Positions 16,301 to 24,954 of a stretch of DNA of 64,000 nt are shown in pieces. Every line of letters begins with the position of its first letter. Positions within the stretch are counted from its first letter, which is position 1. Where the stretch lies: positions 124,001 through 188,000 of the forward strand of contig NZ_JBMOXA010000009.1 of the NCBI RefSeq assembly GCF_049316285.1. Direction: 5' to 3'. Under the pieces are notes generated by a model. That model was not told the origin of the DNA, made no database searches, and saw only the letters and a list, made by a program, of their open reading frames with translations. Position numbers and translations under genes: made by a program. This DNA is from Rhodoferax_B sp049316285 (lineage in GTDB: Bacteria > Pseudomonadota > Gammaproteobacteria > Burkholderiales > Burkholderiaceae_C).

Positions 16301-17460
16301 AAAAAGAAGCCGCCGCCGCCCAAGGTTCGCGTTACGGCTGGATCGGCCTGCCGATGCGGCCATTGCTATTACTGCTGGTCCTGGTGCTGTTGGTGCATTT
16401 TTTCATTCTGCGTGTCCTGCCCATGCCGTCGCTGGCATTGGCGCCGAATGCGACACGCGCCTTCAGCACACGCACGCTGACACCCCCGCCACCCGTCGCC
16501 GCGCCCGCGCCGGTTGCCGTTGCCCCGATACCCAAGCCCAAGCCAAAACCCAAACCACGCCCGGCACCGCTAAAGCCGGCACCGGTGATGGAAGACCCAA
16601 GCCCAACACCCGCCGCAGAAAGTGACAGCGCCACGGCGGCCACGGCCGTCGCAGAGGCCACCGACCCCAGCGCCGCCGGCCCGCTTGCGCTCGCCAGCGC
16701 AGCCGAATCCGCCGCGTCTGCGGCACAGGCGGCGGCCTCGGCTGCAGAAGCCGCCCAAACCGCTGCATTGGAAGCGCCGCCGCAGCATCCACCGAAAAAC
16801 CGCAACACGGCGCTCGGGCCGGTCAACATCCCCGGCTCCTTGCGCATCAAATATGACGTGTTCGGCGAAGCCAAGAAACTCACCTACCGCGCGCGCTCCG
16901 AGGTGCTCTGGCAACACGATGGCAGCCACTACACACTCAAAAACACCGTCAGCGCCTTCCTCATCGGCTCACGCACCTGGAGCAGCGAGGGCGACATCAC
17001 ACCCGAAGGCCTGGCGCCCAGACGTTTCTCGGACAACTGGCGCAAAGAGCTGGCGGCACATTTCGAGCGCGACAAGGGCCGCGTGATCTTCAGCGCCAAC
17101 ACACCCGAGGCGCCATTGCTCAGCGGCGCACAAGACCGCATGAGCCTGTTGATGCAGTTGTCTGCGATGTTTGCCGGCGCATCGGCCAACTACCCGCCGG
17201 CCACCACCATCTCCATGCAAATCATTGGGCCGCGCGACGCCGAGGTCTGGCTGTTCACGGTGAACGGCCCCGAAACCCTGTCGCTGCCCAACGGCCAGAT
17301 CGACACCCTCAAGGTCAGCCGCAACCCACGCAAAGAGTTTGACCAGACGGTGGAGGTGTGGTTCTCACCCTCGCAGCAGTACCTGCCGGTACGGCTGAAG
17401 ATCACCCAGGCGAATGGCGACTATGTCGACCAGCGCATGCTGGAGATAGAAGCCAACTGA
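16297..17460 (+). CDS. DUF3108 envelope protein with Pro/Lys-rich linker
   Basis: About 387 residues if started at the TTG that overlaps the IclR stop; an ATG at 16354 just before the membrane helix is an alternative. A membrane anchor (about residues 20-41, LLLLLVLVLLVHFFIL) is followed by a TonB-like periplasm-spanning region with alternating PKPKPKPKPRP, then an Ala-rich stretch. The C-terminal ~210 residues form the DUF3108 domain (IPGSLRIKYDVFGEAKKL; ISMQIIGPRDAEVWLFTV). The family is secreted or anchored and of unknown function, sometimes linked to cell-envelope or polysaccharide work. Overlap with a metabolic regulator gene is unexpected and may be fortuitous. Confidence 0.82.
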   Translation: MKKEAAAAQGSRYGWIGLPMRPLLLLLVLVLLVHFFILRVLPMPSLALAPNATRAFSTRTLTPPPPVAAPAPVAVAPIPKPKPKPKPRPAPLKPAPVMEDPSPTPAAESDSATAATAVAEATDPSAAGPLALASAAESAASAAQAAASAAEAAQTAALEAPPQHPPKNRNTALGPVNIPGSLRIKYDVFGEAKKLTYRARSEVLWQHDGSHYTLKNTVSAFLIGSRTWSSEGDITPEGLAPRRFSDNWRKELAAHFERDKGRVIFSANTPEAPLLSGAQDRMSLLMQLSAMFAGASANYPPATTISMQIIGPRDAEVWLFTVNGPETLSLPNGQIDTLKVSRNPRKEFDQTVEVWFSPSQQYLPVRLKITQANGDYVDQRMLEIEAN

Positions 17461-17666
17461 AATCCAGCCCGAAGTTCGGCGCAGAACCGCCTTGAAATTC
17501 GGCCGGCAGCACCAAAGTGAGGTACATCGCGGACATGAACCGCCTGTAGCGTCATAAAAGTCGCACAAATTGCGAATAAACGCAGCTTTTTGGCCACAGT
17601 TCAATACATTCACGCCTTGGCGGGAGTATCTTGGACAGGCCTTCACCACATCTGAAAGGAGCCGCC

Positions 17667-17990
17667 ATGAACACCCTCTACGACTCGGAATCTTTTGCAG
17701 TTGTGCACATGCAGCCCAACGCCGTTGACGGCGAAGCGGCCGACATCCAACACATGAGCACCGGCCGCCCCATCGCCCCCGGGCGCGCCACGGCTCCGTA
17801 CATGGAGCGCCATGGTTTTGAGATTGTCGACAAACGCTCGGGCAAAGAGGTTTACCTTGATGGTTCCTGGGCCGAGCTGTTCCAGCAGCATATTTCGGCC
17901 TGGCAGTTGAACACCCCTTCGCAGGAAGAAGTCGAAGACACGCTGGAACGTTATGCCGAACTGGCGCAAAACCCTGTAGTCGTGCACTAA
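17667..17990 (+). CDS. DUF3567 small conserved protein
   Basis: 107-residue soluble acidic protein starting MNTLYDSESF with a good AAAGGAG site. It includes HGFEIVDKRSGKEVYLDGSW and a helical C-terminus (EEVEDTLERYAELAQNP). DUF3567 proteins are common in Burkholderiales and of unknown function. It has its own ~200-bp upstream region (17461-17666), which holds no gene I can see and presumably its promoter, and its own terminator downstream. It is a likely single-gene unit. Confidence 0.85.
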   Translation: MNTLYDSESFAVVHMQPNAVDGEAADIQHMSTGRPIAPGRATAPYMERHGFEIVDKRSGKEVYLDGSWAELFQQHISAWQLNTPSQEEVEDTLERYAELAQNPVVVH

Positions 17991-18014
17991 GCCACAAAAG
18001 TCACAGCGCCAGAC

Positions 18015-18049
18015 GGCGGGCAGCCCTTCCAAGGGCGCCCGCCTTTTTT
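18015..18049 (+). terminator. Rho-independent terminator after DUF3567
   Basis: The outer stem 18015-18021/18037-18043 encloses an inner stem 18023-18028/18031-18036 and is followed by six T (18044-18049). It ends the DUF3567 transcript; its last bases overlap the 3' end of the convergent AbrB-family gene. Confidence 0.9.
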
Positions 18050-19103
18050 ACGCCTGCCGCGCCACCGCCCAGCGGTACAGCGGTTCCACCAGAATCAGCA
18101 CCGCTATCAAGCGGCAAACCTGAAACGCCGTCACCACGGGCGCCCCCAGTTGCAGCACCTTGGCGGTGATCGACATCTCGGCAATGCCGCCGGGTGACGT
18201 GGCCAGCAGCATGGTTGCCGGGTGCAGGCCAGTGGCCCAGGCCATGGCCCAGCCCATGAGGGCGCATACCAGCATCATCGCCAAGGTACCCAAGGCCACG
18301 GCCCCCAGCCAACGCGGGGCGGTATGCACAAAACCCGCCGTGAAACGCACACCCAGGCTGATGCCTATGAGCAATTGCGCCGCATTCAGCATCCAGCTGG
18401 GAATGGCGGTGAGCTCTATCTCAAACATCGTCAGGCCCATACACACCAGCAATGGCCCGAGAAACCATGGGTTGGCACGCCCCAGGCGTTGCATCAGCCA
18501 GGCGCCCGCGCCCGTGCCCAGCGCCAGCCAAGCAAAGCCGCTCCACGAGACATCGCGCGGGCCGGCGGGTGTCAGCGCAATGCCGTGCAAGCCGCTGAAC
18601 TGCAGCGCCAGCGGAATCAGCAAGGTCACCAACAAAATGCGCAGCGTATGGGCCGAGGCCACCAAATCGGTACGGGCACCCGCACGCTCGGCCAGCAGCG
18701 TCATCTCGGAAGCGGCGCCGATCGCGGCCGCGAAGTAATTAGTGGCGCGCGATTGAGGACTGGCAGGCACCTGCAACCCCGCCGCACGCACCCGCTGCAG
18801 CCACAAACCAAACAAGGCGCCCAGGCCCAGCGCCCAGAGAATGCCCAAGGCGATGGCCCACCACAAACTGACGACCAGGGCGGTGGTCTGTGGCGTGAAG
18901 TAAAGGCCCAATGCCGTGCCTATGAGCCACTGCCCGCCATTGCGCAACGGGCCCCAGCTCAACGTGGGCAAACCCATTACAGACGCTACGGCCGTGGCCA
19001 GCAAGGGGCCCAACATCCACGGCAATGGTGTGTGCAAAACAATGCACAACTGCGCGGCGACCCACGCCAAAGTTATAGTACCCAGCACCCGTAGCAACAA
19101 CAT
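18048..19103 (-). CDS. AbrB/DUF4311-type membrane protein ("ammonia monooxygenase"-misnamed family)
   Basis: 351 residues, about ten hydrophobic segments in two homologous halves (PWMLGPLLATAVASVMGLP near the N-terminus and ANPWFLGPLLVCMGLTMFEI in the second half). The conserved TSPGGIAEMSITAKVLQ segment near the C-terminus is typical of the AbrB duplication family. Members are often misannotated as ammonia monooxygenase; some are linked to transport or antibiotic/glutathione-conjugate phenotypes, but no activity is established. The ATG at 19103 is chosen because AAGGA lies immediately upstream; an in-frame TTG 12 nt earlier would overlap that site. Confidence 0.85.
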   Translation of the reverse strand: MLLLRVLGTITLAWVAAQLCIVLHTPLPWMLGPLLATAVASVMGLPTLSWGPLRNGGQWLIGTALGLYFTPQTTALVVSLWWAIALGILWALGLGALFGLWLQRVRAAGLQVPASPQSRATNYFAAAIGAASEMTLLAERAGARTDLVASAHTLRILLVTLLIPLALQFSGLHGIALTPAGPRDVSWSGFAWLALGTGAGAWLMQRLGRANPWFLGPLLVCMGLTMFEIELTAIPSWMLNAAQLLIGISLGVRFTAGFVHTAPRWLGAVALGTLAMMLVCALMGWAMAWATGLHPATMLLATSPGGIAEMSITAKVLQLGAPVVTAFQVCRLIAVLILVEPLYRWAVARQA

Positions 19104-19191
19104 TTTTTCCTTCAAGCGCGTCTAAAAGCGCGCTCAGCACCCAGCCAGCAAGAGTCCGATCATGCCAGCCAGTGCCATACCTTTCACAGCT

Positions 19192-20019
19192 ATGCCACAC
19201 CGCTTGACCAAATCCCTGACACTGATCGCCACTTTGGCCTTGGCCGCCTGCGGCACCATCACCACGCCAACCACCACGGCCGACGTGGCTCAACGCGTCA
19301 GCAGCCTGCTGCCAGCCGACGCGATTCTGCTGGGCGAAAAACACGACATTGCCGAACACCAACAACTGCACCAGCAAGTGACCGCCGCGCTCGCCGCACG
19401 TGGCCAGTTGGCCGCGCTGACGCTAGAGATGGCCGACCTTGGCGGCAGCACCGCCGGCCTGCCGCGCAACGCCTCCGATGCCGAGGTACAAAAAGCCCTG
19501 CGCTGGAACGACGCCGGCTGGCCGTGGAAGGCCTATGGCCCGGCCGTGATGACGGCGGTGGCCGCCGGTGTGCCGGTGCTCGGCGCCAACCTGCCGCGCA
19601 GCCAGATGCGCCAGGCCATGGGCAACAACGGGCTAGACCCGCTGTTGCCCCCCGCCCAACTGCAGGCCCAGCAAAACGCCATCCGCGCCGGCCACTGCAA
19701 CCAGTTGCCCGAGAGCCAGATCGCGCCCATGACCCGCATCCAGATCGCCCGCGACCAGACCATGGCACAAACCGTTGCGGCGGCGGTGGTGCCGGGCAAA
19801 ACCGTGCTGCTGTTAGCCGGTGGCGGCCACGTTGACCGCGCTCTGGGTGTGCCGCACTACCTGCCCGCCACACTCAGCGTGAAGGCCGTGGAGTTTGCGC
19901 CTGCCGGTGCCGCTCCTGCTGCTGCGCGCGGCGCGGTGTTTGATGTCGCCTGGGCCACGGCAGCAGCGCCAGAAAAAGACTACTGCGCCGAACTCAGCAA
20001 AACGCTGAAGCGGGATTGA
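19192..20019 (+). CDS. ChaN-family haem-binding lipoprotein
   Basis: 275 residues from the ATG at 19192, which gives a clean lipoprotein signal (MPHRLTKSLTLIATLALAAC, lipobox LAAC with Cys 20). An ATG at 19162 would add ten residues. The ChaN fold follows: DAILLGEKHDIAEHQQLHQQV, TLEMADLGG, VLLLAGGGHVDRALGVPHYL. Family members are outer-membrane-facing lipoproteins implicated in haem/iron handling (Campylobacter ChaN binds haem). It is divergent from the AbrB-family gene and convergent with the LysR gene. No haem transport genes are adjacent. Confidence 0.85.
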   Translation: MPHRLTKSLTLIATLALAACGTITTPTTTADVAQRVSSLLPADAILLGEKHDIAEHQQLHQQVTAALAARGQLAALTLEMADLGGSTAGLPRNASDAEVQKALRWNDAGWPWKAYGPAVMTAVAAGVPVLGANLPRSQMRQAMGNNGLDPLLPPAQLQAQQNAIRAGHCNQLPESQIAPMTRIQIARDQTMAQTVAAAVVPGKTVLLLAGGGHVDRALGVPHYLPATLSVKAVEFAPAGAAPAAARGAVFDVAWATAAAPEKDYCAELSKTLKRD

Positions 20020-20107
20020 CCGGATCGGCCAGGCGCTGCCAACCAAAACGTAAAGCAACGGTTCTGGCCAGGTGCGGCAACGCCGCCAGAAACGCTTTGA
20101 GCACGCG

Positions 20108-20962
20108 TTAAACCACCGAGTCGAAGAACGCGCTGACCATGCGTGTGCTGCGCCGCTCCGCGAGGCACAACAAATGTGCATACGTATAAATCTTCGCATC
20201 GCTGATGCTGACCAGGTGCAAGCCCGGATCGGCGATGTACTCCACGGTAGAGACAGCGGCAATCCCAATTCCCTGCAACACCGCCTCGCGTATCACCTCG
20301 CGGCTGCCTATTTCCATCACCGCCACGGGTGTCACACCCGCCGATTGCAAGGCCAGCTCCAGCGCCTTGCGGGTGGTCGAGCCTTGTTCACGCACGATCA
20401 TGCGTTCGTCCTGCAGATCGCGCAGCTTGATGCTGCGCCGTCCCGCAAAGCGGTGCTGGCTGGAGACAAAAATCGCCACCGGTTGTTTGCTGAACGGCAC
20501 GGAAAGAAACCGCTCGTCGTGCACCAGTTGCGCCAGCACACCGACGTCGGCACGGTAGTCGAGCAGGCGGTCCAGCACATCGCGTGAGTTGCCGGTGCTG
20601 ACACTCACCTTGATGTCGGGATAGTGCTCGTTGAAATCGGCCAGCATCTTGGTCACGTGGTAAGGGCCCACCGCCGCCACACGCAACTGCCCGGAACGCA
20701 GTTCGCCTGAGTCCTTCAGCAGGCTCACCGCATCGGCTTCAAGCGCAAAGATCTGCTGCGCCAGCTGCATCAACTGCTCGCCAAACGGCGTCAGCTGCAC
20801 ACGTTTTCCGCGCCGGTGAAACAGCTCCACCCGATAACTCTCTTCGAGAAAGCGCACCTGCGTGGTGACCGTGGGCTGGCTCACGTGCAGGTGTGTGGCG
20901 GCCTTGGTGAAGCTGCCGGTTTTGGCCACCGCATAAAACGAACGCAATTGAGTCAAACGCAT
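20108..20962 (-). CDS. LysR-type regulator of the phosphonate operon
   Basis: 284 residues. The N-terminal HTH (about 3-60: LTQLRSFYAVAKTGSFTKAA, HVSQPTVTTQVRFLEE) is followed by a periplasmic-binding-protein-like effector domain (about 90-284). The ATG at 20962 is preferred to a TTG two codons upstream. It is divergent from phnD with ~200 bp between, the standard LysR layout, so it is likely to control the phn operon and itself. The probable coinducer is a phosphonate or pathway intermediate, or the regulator senses substrate independently of phosphate starvation; no Pho box was recognised. Confidence 0.88.
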   Translation of the reverse strand: MRLTQLRSFYAVAKTGSFTKAATHLHVSQPTVTTQVRFLEESYRVELFHRRGKRVQLTPFGEQLMQLAQQIFALEADAVSLLKDSGELRSGQLRVAAVGPYHVTKMLADFNEHYPDIKVSVSTGNSRDVLDRLLDYRADVGVLAQLVHDERFLSVPFSKQPVAIFVSSQHRFAGRRSIKLRDLQDERMIVREQGSTTRKALELALQSAGVTPVAVMEIGSREVIREAVLQGIGIAAVSTVEYIADPGLHLVSISDAKIYTYAHLLCLAERRSTRMVSAFFDSVV

Positions 20963-20993
20963 GTTCAAGCCTGCCCAAAGATGTATTCATAAA

Positions 20994-21003
20994 TTCTATA
21001 GAA
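20994..21003. promoter_or_regulatory. Candidate LysR operator in the phn intergenic region
   Basis: The LysR/phnD gap (20963-21162) contains an AT-rich patch with the perfect palindrome TTCTATAGAA at 20994-21003, embedded in a longer T-N11-A-like arrangement. It is ~32 bp from the LysR start and ~160 bp from phnD, a reasonable position for an autoregulatory and activation site. A possible promoter for phnD follows around 21020-21045 (TTGTCG ... GATAAG). No other feature seen. Confidence 0.45.
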
Positions 21004-21162
21004 CAAGCGAAATCTTTGAATTTGTCGTTAGTTTGATAAGGTGGTGTACTGCCCTCAGAGCACTTCAGCCGTCAGCAGAATGGCAAAGCGCTTCGACCTT
21101 TTGCAGGCTTGCGCCGACTAAAGGGCACCGTTAGGCATTCACAACAAACTGGAGACAAAACC

Positions 21163-22029
21163 ATGATGAATCGCAGGAATGTGATCGTCGGCACCGCAGC
21201 CGCCGCTGTCGCGGGGTTTACCCTGCCCGCACGTTCACAGCAAGTTTTGACCGTTGGTCTGATCCCCTCTGAAGACTCGCGCGCCATGATCGCCAACAGC
21301 CAAAAGATGATGGACATGTTGTCCAGCGCACTGGGCATGTCGGTCAAACCCTTTGTTGCGGCCGACTACAACGGTGCCATCGAGGCGCTACGCTCCAAAC
21401 GCCTGGACGTGGCCTATCTCGGGCCGTTTTCCTATGTGCTTGGTGCGTCGATTGCCGACATCGAAGCCTTTGCGGTGGCTGAGACCAAAAAGGCCGGTCG
21501 CTCCTTCTACTACAGCCAGATCATGGCGCACAAAGACAGCGGCATCAAAACCGTCGCCGACCTCAAGGGCAAGACCTTTGCGTTTGTCGACCCCACCTCC
21601 ACCTCTGGCCATTTGTTCCCCAAAGCCGGCTTGATCAAGGCCGGTTTCAACCCGGACAAAGATTTTGGCCGCGTGATCTTCTCCGGCTCACACGACTCCA
21701 GCGCCATTGCGGTGCAAAACAAAAAGGTCGATGCGGCCGCCATTGCCGACCGCATTCTGGATGCGGCCATCGCCAAGGGTTTGGCCAAACGCGAGGACCT
21801 GGTGCAGGTCTGGCGCTCCGATCCGATTCCGGAATCACCAACGGTGTGGCGCCGAGACCTGCCGGCCGACTTGAAGACACGCATCCAGGCCGCCTTCCTG
21901 CAGGTGAAAGACATTCCGTGGTCGGACCAGGGTTTGCTCAACGGCTTCCACCCGACGAATGATGCGGCCTACAACATCATTCGCGAGACCGCGAAGATCC
22001 TCAACCTCGATCTGAAGCAAATGAAATGA
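21163..22029 (+). CDS. phnD: Phosphonate ABC transporter, periplasmic binding protein
   Basis: 288 residues starting after GGAGA. A twin-arginine-like or Sec signal (MMNRRNVIVGTAAAAVAGF) is followed by the PhnD fold: LTVGLIPSEDSRAMI, FVAADYNGAIEALRS, VAYLGPFSYVLG and DPTSTSGHLFPK, whose Ser/Thr cluster contacts the phosphonate group in homologues. It captures phosphonates in the periplasm for PhnCE. The stop overlaps the phnC start (ATGA). The pocket beyond the phosphonate clamp does not let me predict which phosphonate is preferred. It is the first gene of a six-gene operon. Confidence 0.92.
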   Translation: MMNRRNVIVGTAAAAVAGFTLPARSQQVLTVGLIPSEDSRAMIANSQKMMDMLSSALGMSVKPFVAADYNGAIEALRSKRLDVAYLGPFSYVLGASIADIEAFAVAETKKAGRSFYYSQIMAHKDSGIKTVADLKGKTFAFVDPTSTSGHLFPKAGLIKAGFNPDKDFGRVIFSGSHDSSAIAVQNKKVDAAAIADRILDAAIAKGLAKREDLVQVWRSDPIPESPTVWRRDLPADLKTRIQAAFLQVKDIPWSDQGLLNGFHPTNDAAYNIIRETAKILNLDLKQMK

Positions 22030-22868
22030 TCGAGATCCGCAACCTCACCAAGCGTTACGGCGACTTTGTCGCCCTGAACGATGTCAGCCTGACCGCCAAA
22101 CCCGGCGAGTTTGTCGTCATCCTCGGCGCCTCAGGCGCGGGCAAATCGACCTTGCTGCGTTGTATCAACCACCTCGCCGAACCATCGGGCGGCGAGATCC
22201 GCGTCAACGGCGAACTGTCGCGCGGCGACCGCGCCGGCCTGCGCAAGGTGCGCCGCGATGTGGCCATGATCTTCCAGCACTACAACGTGGTGCCGCGCCT
22301 GTCGGTGCTGAAGAACGTGCTCACCGGCCGCCTGGGTTCCATGCCCGCCGTGTTGTCGTGGTTCCAGTGGTTTCCGCGCGAAGACATCGCCGTGGCGCGT
22401 GAATGCCTGCGCCGTGTGGAGATGGAACACAAGGCCGACGTGCGCACCGACACCCTCTCCGGCGGGCAGAAGCAGCGCGTGGGCATTGCCCGCGCCCTGG
22501 CCCAGCGGCCCAAGGTGATCCTGGCGGACGAGCCGGTCGCCAGCCTTGACCCCAAGACCTCGCGCAAGGTACTGCGTTATCTGCAGCAGGCCAGCCTGGA
22601 GTCGGGCATCACCGTGATCTGCAACCTGCACCAGGTGGACTACGCGCGTGAGTTCGGCCAGCGTGTGATTGGTGTGGCCGGTGGCCGCATCGTCTTCGAA
22701 GGCGGCCCGGACGAGCTCACCGAAGAAGTGCTGCAACGCATCTACCCCGGTGGTCTGGAAGACGCCACCCCCGTGCCGGTTTCGGTGGCGTCCCCTCCCG
22801 CCGCCGCCAGCGCGCCCGCCGTTCCGCTGCCCACGGCAGCCCACCACCTCGCCCTGGAGCAAACATGA
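22026..22868 (+). CDS. phnC: Phosphonate ABC transporter, ATP-binding protein
   Basis: 280 residues. Walker A GASGAGKST (34-42), signature LSGGQKQRVGIARAL (144-158) and Walker B VILADEP (164-170) are intact. It energises phosphonate uptake with PhnD and PhnE. Starts and stops overlap both neighbours (ATGA on each side), so translation is coupled. The last ~30 residues are an Ala/Pro-rich tail (SPPAAASAPAVPLPTAAHH) beyond the usual end of PhnC, of unknown purpose. Confidence 0.93.
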   Translation: MIEIRNLTKRYGDFVALNDVSLTAKPGEFVVILGASGAGKSTLLRCINHLAEPSGGEIRVNGELSRGDRAGLRKVRRDVAMIFQHYNVVPRLSVLKNVLTGRLGSMPAVLSWFQWFPREDIAVARECLRRVEMEHKADVRTDTLSGGQKQRVGIARALAQRPKVILADEPVASLDPKTSRKVLRYLQQASLESGITVICNLHQVDYAREFGQRVIGVAGGRIVFEGGPDELTEEVLQRIYPGGLEDATPVPVSVASPPAAASAPAVPLPTAAHHLALEQT

Positions 22869-23683
22869 TCAGCATAGGACGCTACAACCTGCTCGTGGCC
22901 AAGAGCAGCGGCAACGACGGATGGTGGAAGTACGCAGCCGCTTTTGTGGCCGGCGTGGCCGTCTTCTACTGGGCCGGCATTGGCAGCCAGATCAGTGTGA
23001 CGGAGCTGATGAAGGGCCTTCCCTGGATCGCCGACTTCCTGGGCCGCATGTTGCCGCCACACTGGGAGTTCATGCAGCAGTTGGTGAAGCCGGCCATAGA
23101 GACCGTGCAAATTGCGCTGTGGGGCACCTTGCTTGCCTTCATCCTGGCGGTGCCGGTGTGTTTTCTGGCGGCACGCAACATCTCGCCCAACCTGGTGGTG
23201 TTTCACTTCATGCGGCAGGTGCTCAACATCGCCCGCGGCATCAACGAAATCATCCTGGCGTTGATCTTCGTCGCCGCGGTGGGGCTGGGGCCCTTCCCGG
23301 GTGTGCTGGCCCTGGGCCTGCACGGTGCGGGCATGCTCGGCAAGTTTTTTGCCGAGTCGATCGAAGACATAGACCAGGGCCCGATAGAAGCCTTGCGCTC
23401 CACCGGAGCCGGCCCCATACAGATCATCATCTTCGGCGTGTTGCCGCAGGTGGTCACCTCCTGGATTGCCGTGCTGCTGTACCGCTTTGAAACCAATCTC
23501 CGGCAGGCCACGGTGCTCGGCATGGTGGGCGCGGGCGGCATAGGCTTCGAATTGGTGGGCAGCATGAAGCTGTTCCAGTACCAGGACACCGCCACCTGCA
23601 TTCTGGTGATCGTCGCCATGGTGATGGCCGCCGACTACATCTCCAGCAAGCTGCGCGCATGGATTCAACAGGGAGCACGTTAA
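22865..23683 (+). CDS. phnE: Phosphonate ABC transporter, permease
   Basis: 272 residues with about five or six transmembrane helices and the PhnE/BPD permease EAA loop (STGAGPIQIIIFGVLPQV). One permease gene is present, so a homodimeric channel is expected, unlike strains with phnE1-phnE2. It overlaps phnC (ATGA) and phnA (TAATG). Imports phosphonates across the inner membrane together with PhnC and PhnD. Confidence 0.92.
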   Translation: MISIGRYNLLVAKSSGNDGWWKYAAAFVAGVAVFYWAGIGSQISVTELMKGLPWIADFLGRMLPPHWEFMQQLVKPAIETVQIALWGTLLAFILAVPVCFLAARNISPNLVVFHFMRQVLNIARGINEIILALIFVAAVGLGPFPGVLALGLHGAGMLGKFFAESIEDIDQGPIEALRSTGAGPIQIIIFGVLPQVVTSWIAVLLYRFETNLRQATVLGMVGAGGIGFELVGSMKLFQYQDTATCILVIVAMVMAADYISSKLRAWIQQGAR

Positions 23684-24939
23684 TGAAATCGGACAACTTC
23701 ACTCTTTCGGTCAACGGCCGCGAATACCACAAGCCGGCGCAACCGGTGGTGGTGGTGTGTGTCGACGGCTGCGAGCCGGACTACATCACCCAGGCCATCC
23801 AGGCCGGTGTGGCGCCCTTCATGAAGAAGCTGCTGGCACAAGGCACTTCACTGCTCGGCGACTGCGTGGTGCCCAGCTTCACCAACCCCAACAACCTGTC
23901 CATCGTGACCGGCGCACCACCCTCGGTGCACGGCATCTGCGGCAACTTCTTTCTGGACACCGCAGCCGGCAAGGAAGTGATGATGAACGACCCGGCCTAT
24001 CTGCGGGCCGGAACCATACTCGCGGCCTTCTCCAGGGCCGGTGCCAGCGTGGCCGTGGTCACCGCCAAAGACAAGCTGCGCACTTTGCTAGGCCATGAAA
24101 TGCACGGCATCTGTTTCTCGGCCGAGAAGGCCGATCTCGCCACCGAGGCCAATGGCGGCATCGACAAGGTGTTGGAACTGGTGGGCAAACCAGTGCCCTC
24201 GGTCTACAGCGCCGACCTGAGCGAGTTTGTCTTCGCCGCCGGTGTGCGCTTGATGGAAACGCGCCGCCCCGATCTGATGTATTTGTCGACCACCGACTAC
24301 GTGCAGCACAAATGTGCGCCGGGCACCGAAGGTGCAAATGCTTTCTACGCCATGATGGACGGCTATCTTGCGCAACTCGACGCGCTGGGCGCCGTCATCG
24401 CCATCACCGCCGACCACGGCATGAGCCCGAAAACCGACGCCCTCGGCAGACCCCAGGTGGTGTTTCTGCAGGAAGTGCTCGACGCCCTCGACGGCGGCAC
24501 GGCCAACCGCGTGATCCTGCCCATCACCGACCCCTACGTGGTGCACCACGGTGCGCTGGGCTCATTCGCCACGGTGTACCTGGCGCCCGGTGTCGACGTG
24601 GCCGAGACCGCCGCCACCTTGCAGCGTGTGGTCGGCATAGAGCAGGTGCTCACGCGCGCCCAGGCCGCCGAGAAGTTTGAACTGCCGCCCGACCGCATTG
24701 GCGACCTGATCGTGGTGTCCGACCACCTGACGGTACTCGGCACCCGCGCCAAGGAGCACGACCTCACCGGCCTCACCGTGCCGCTGCGCTCCCACGGTGG
24801 AGTCTCGGAGCAAAAGGTGCCGCTGCTCTTCAACCGCAAGCTGCAGCAGCTGGACGCTACACGCCGCCTGCGCAACTTCGACATCTTTGACCTTGCGCTG
24901 AACCACACCGTGCGCGTCGCAGCGCCAGTGAGTGCCTAG
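23683..24939 (+). CDS. phnA: Phosphonoacetate hydrolase
   Basis: 418-residue alkaline-phosphatase-superfamily metalloenzyme that splits phosphonoacetate into acetate and phosphate. The metal and catalytic set is complete: D28 (VCVDGCEPDY), nucleophile T67 (SFTNPNN), D205 and H209 (TTDYVQH), D244/H245 (TADHG) and H371 (RSHGG). The order and spacing match characterised PhnA rather than generic nucleotide pyrophosphatases. The ATG at 23683 overlaps the phnE stop and follows GGGAGC. It releases phosphate from the product of the PhnY-type dehydrogenase encoded two genes downstream, forming the last step of the pathway. Confidence 0.93.
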   Translation: MKSDNFTLSVNGREYHKPAQPVVVVCVDGCEPDYITQAIQAGVAPFMKKLLAQGTSLLGDCVVPSFTNPNNLSIVTGAPPSVHGICGNFFLDTAAGKEVMMNDPAYLRAGTILAAFSRAGASVAVVTAKDKLRTLLGHEMHGICFSAEKADLATEANGGIDKVLELVGKPVPSVYSADLSEFVFAAGVRLMETRRPDLMYLSTTDYVQHKCAPGTEGANAFYAMMDGYLAQLDALGAVIAITADHGMSPKTDALGRPQVVFLQEVLDALDGGTANRVILPITDPYVVHHGALGSFATVYLAPGVDVAETAATLQRVVGIEQVLTRAQAAEKFELPPDRIGDLIVVSDHLTVLGTRAKEHDLTGLTVPLRSHGGVSEQKVPLLFNRKLQQLDATRRLRNFDIFDLALNHTVRVAAPVSA

Positions 24940-24954
24940 CGCCTAGGAGCCACC

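Noticed and set aside
18048..19103. Ammonia monooxygenase
   Set aside because: This is a common misannotation of the AbrB family; no AmoA features or amo genes are present.
21080..21121. 13-residue leader peptide frame before phnD
   Set aside because: No ribosome-binding site and no attenuator-like hairpin; too short to trust.
23683..24939. Nucleotide pyrophosphatase or generic alkaline phosphatase in place of PhnA
   Set aside because: The metal-ligand order and the neighbouring phnCDE and phnY genes fit phosphonoacetate hydrolase better.
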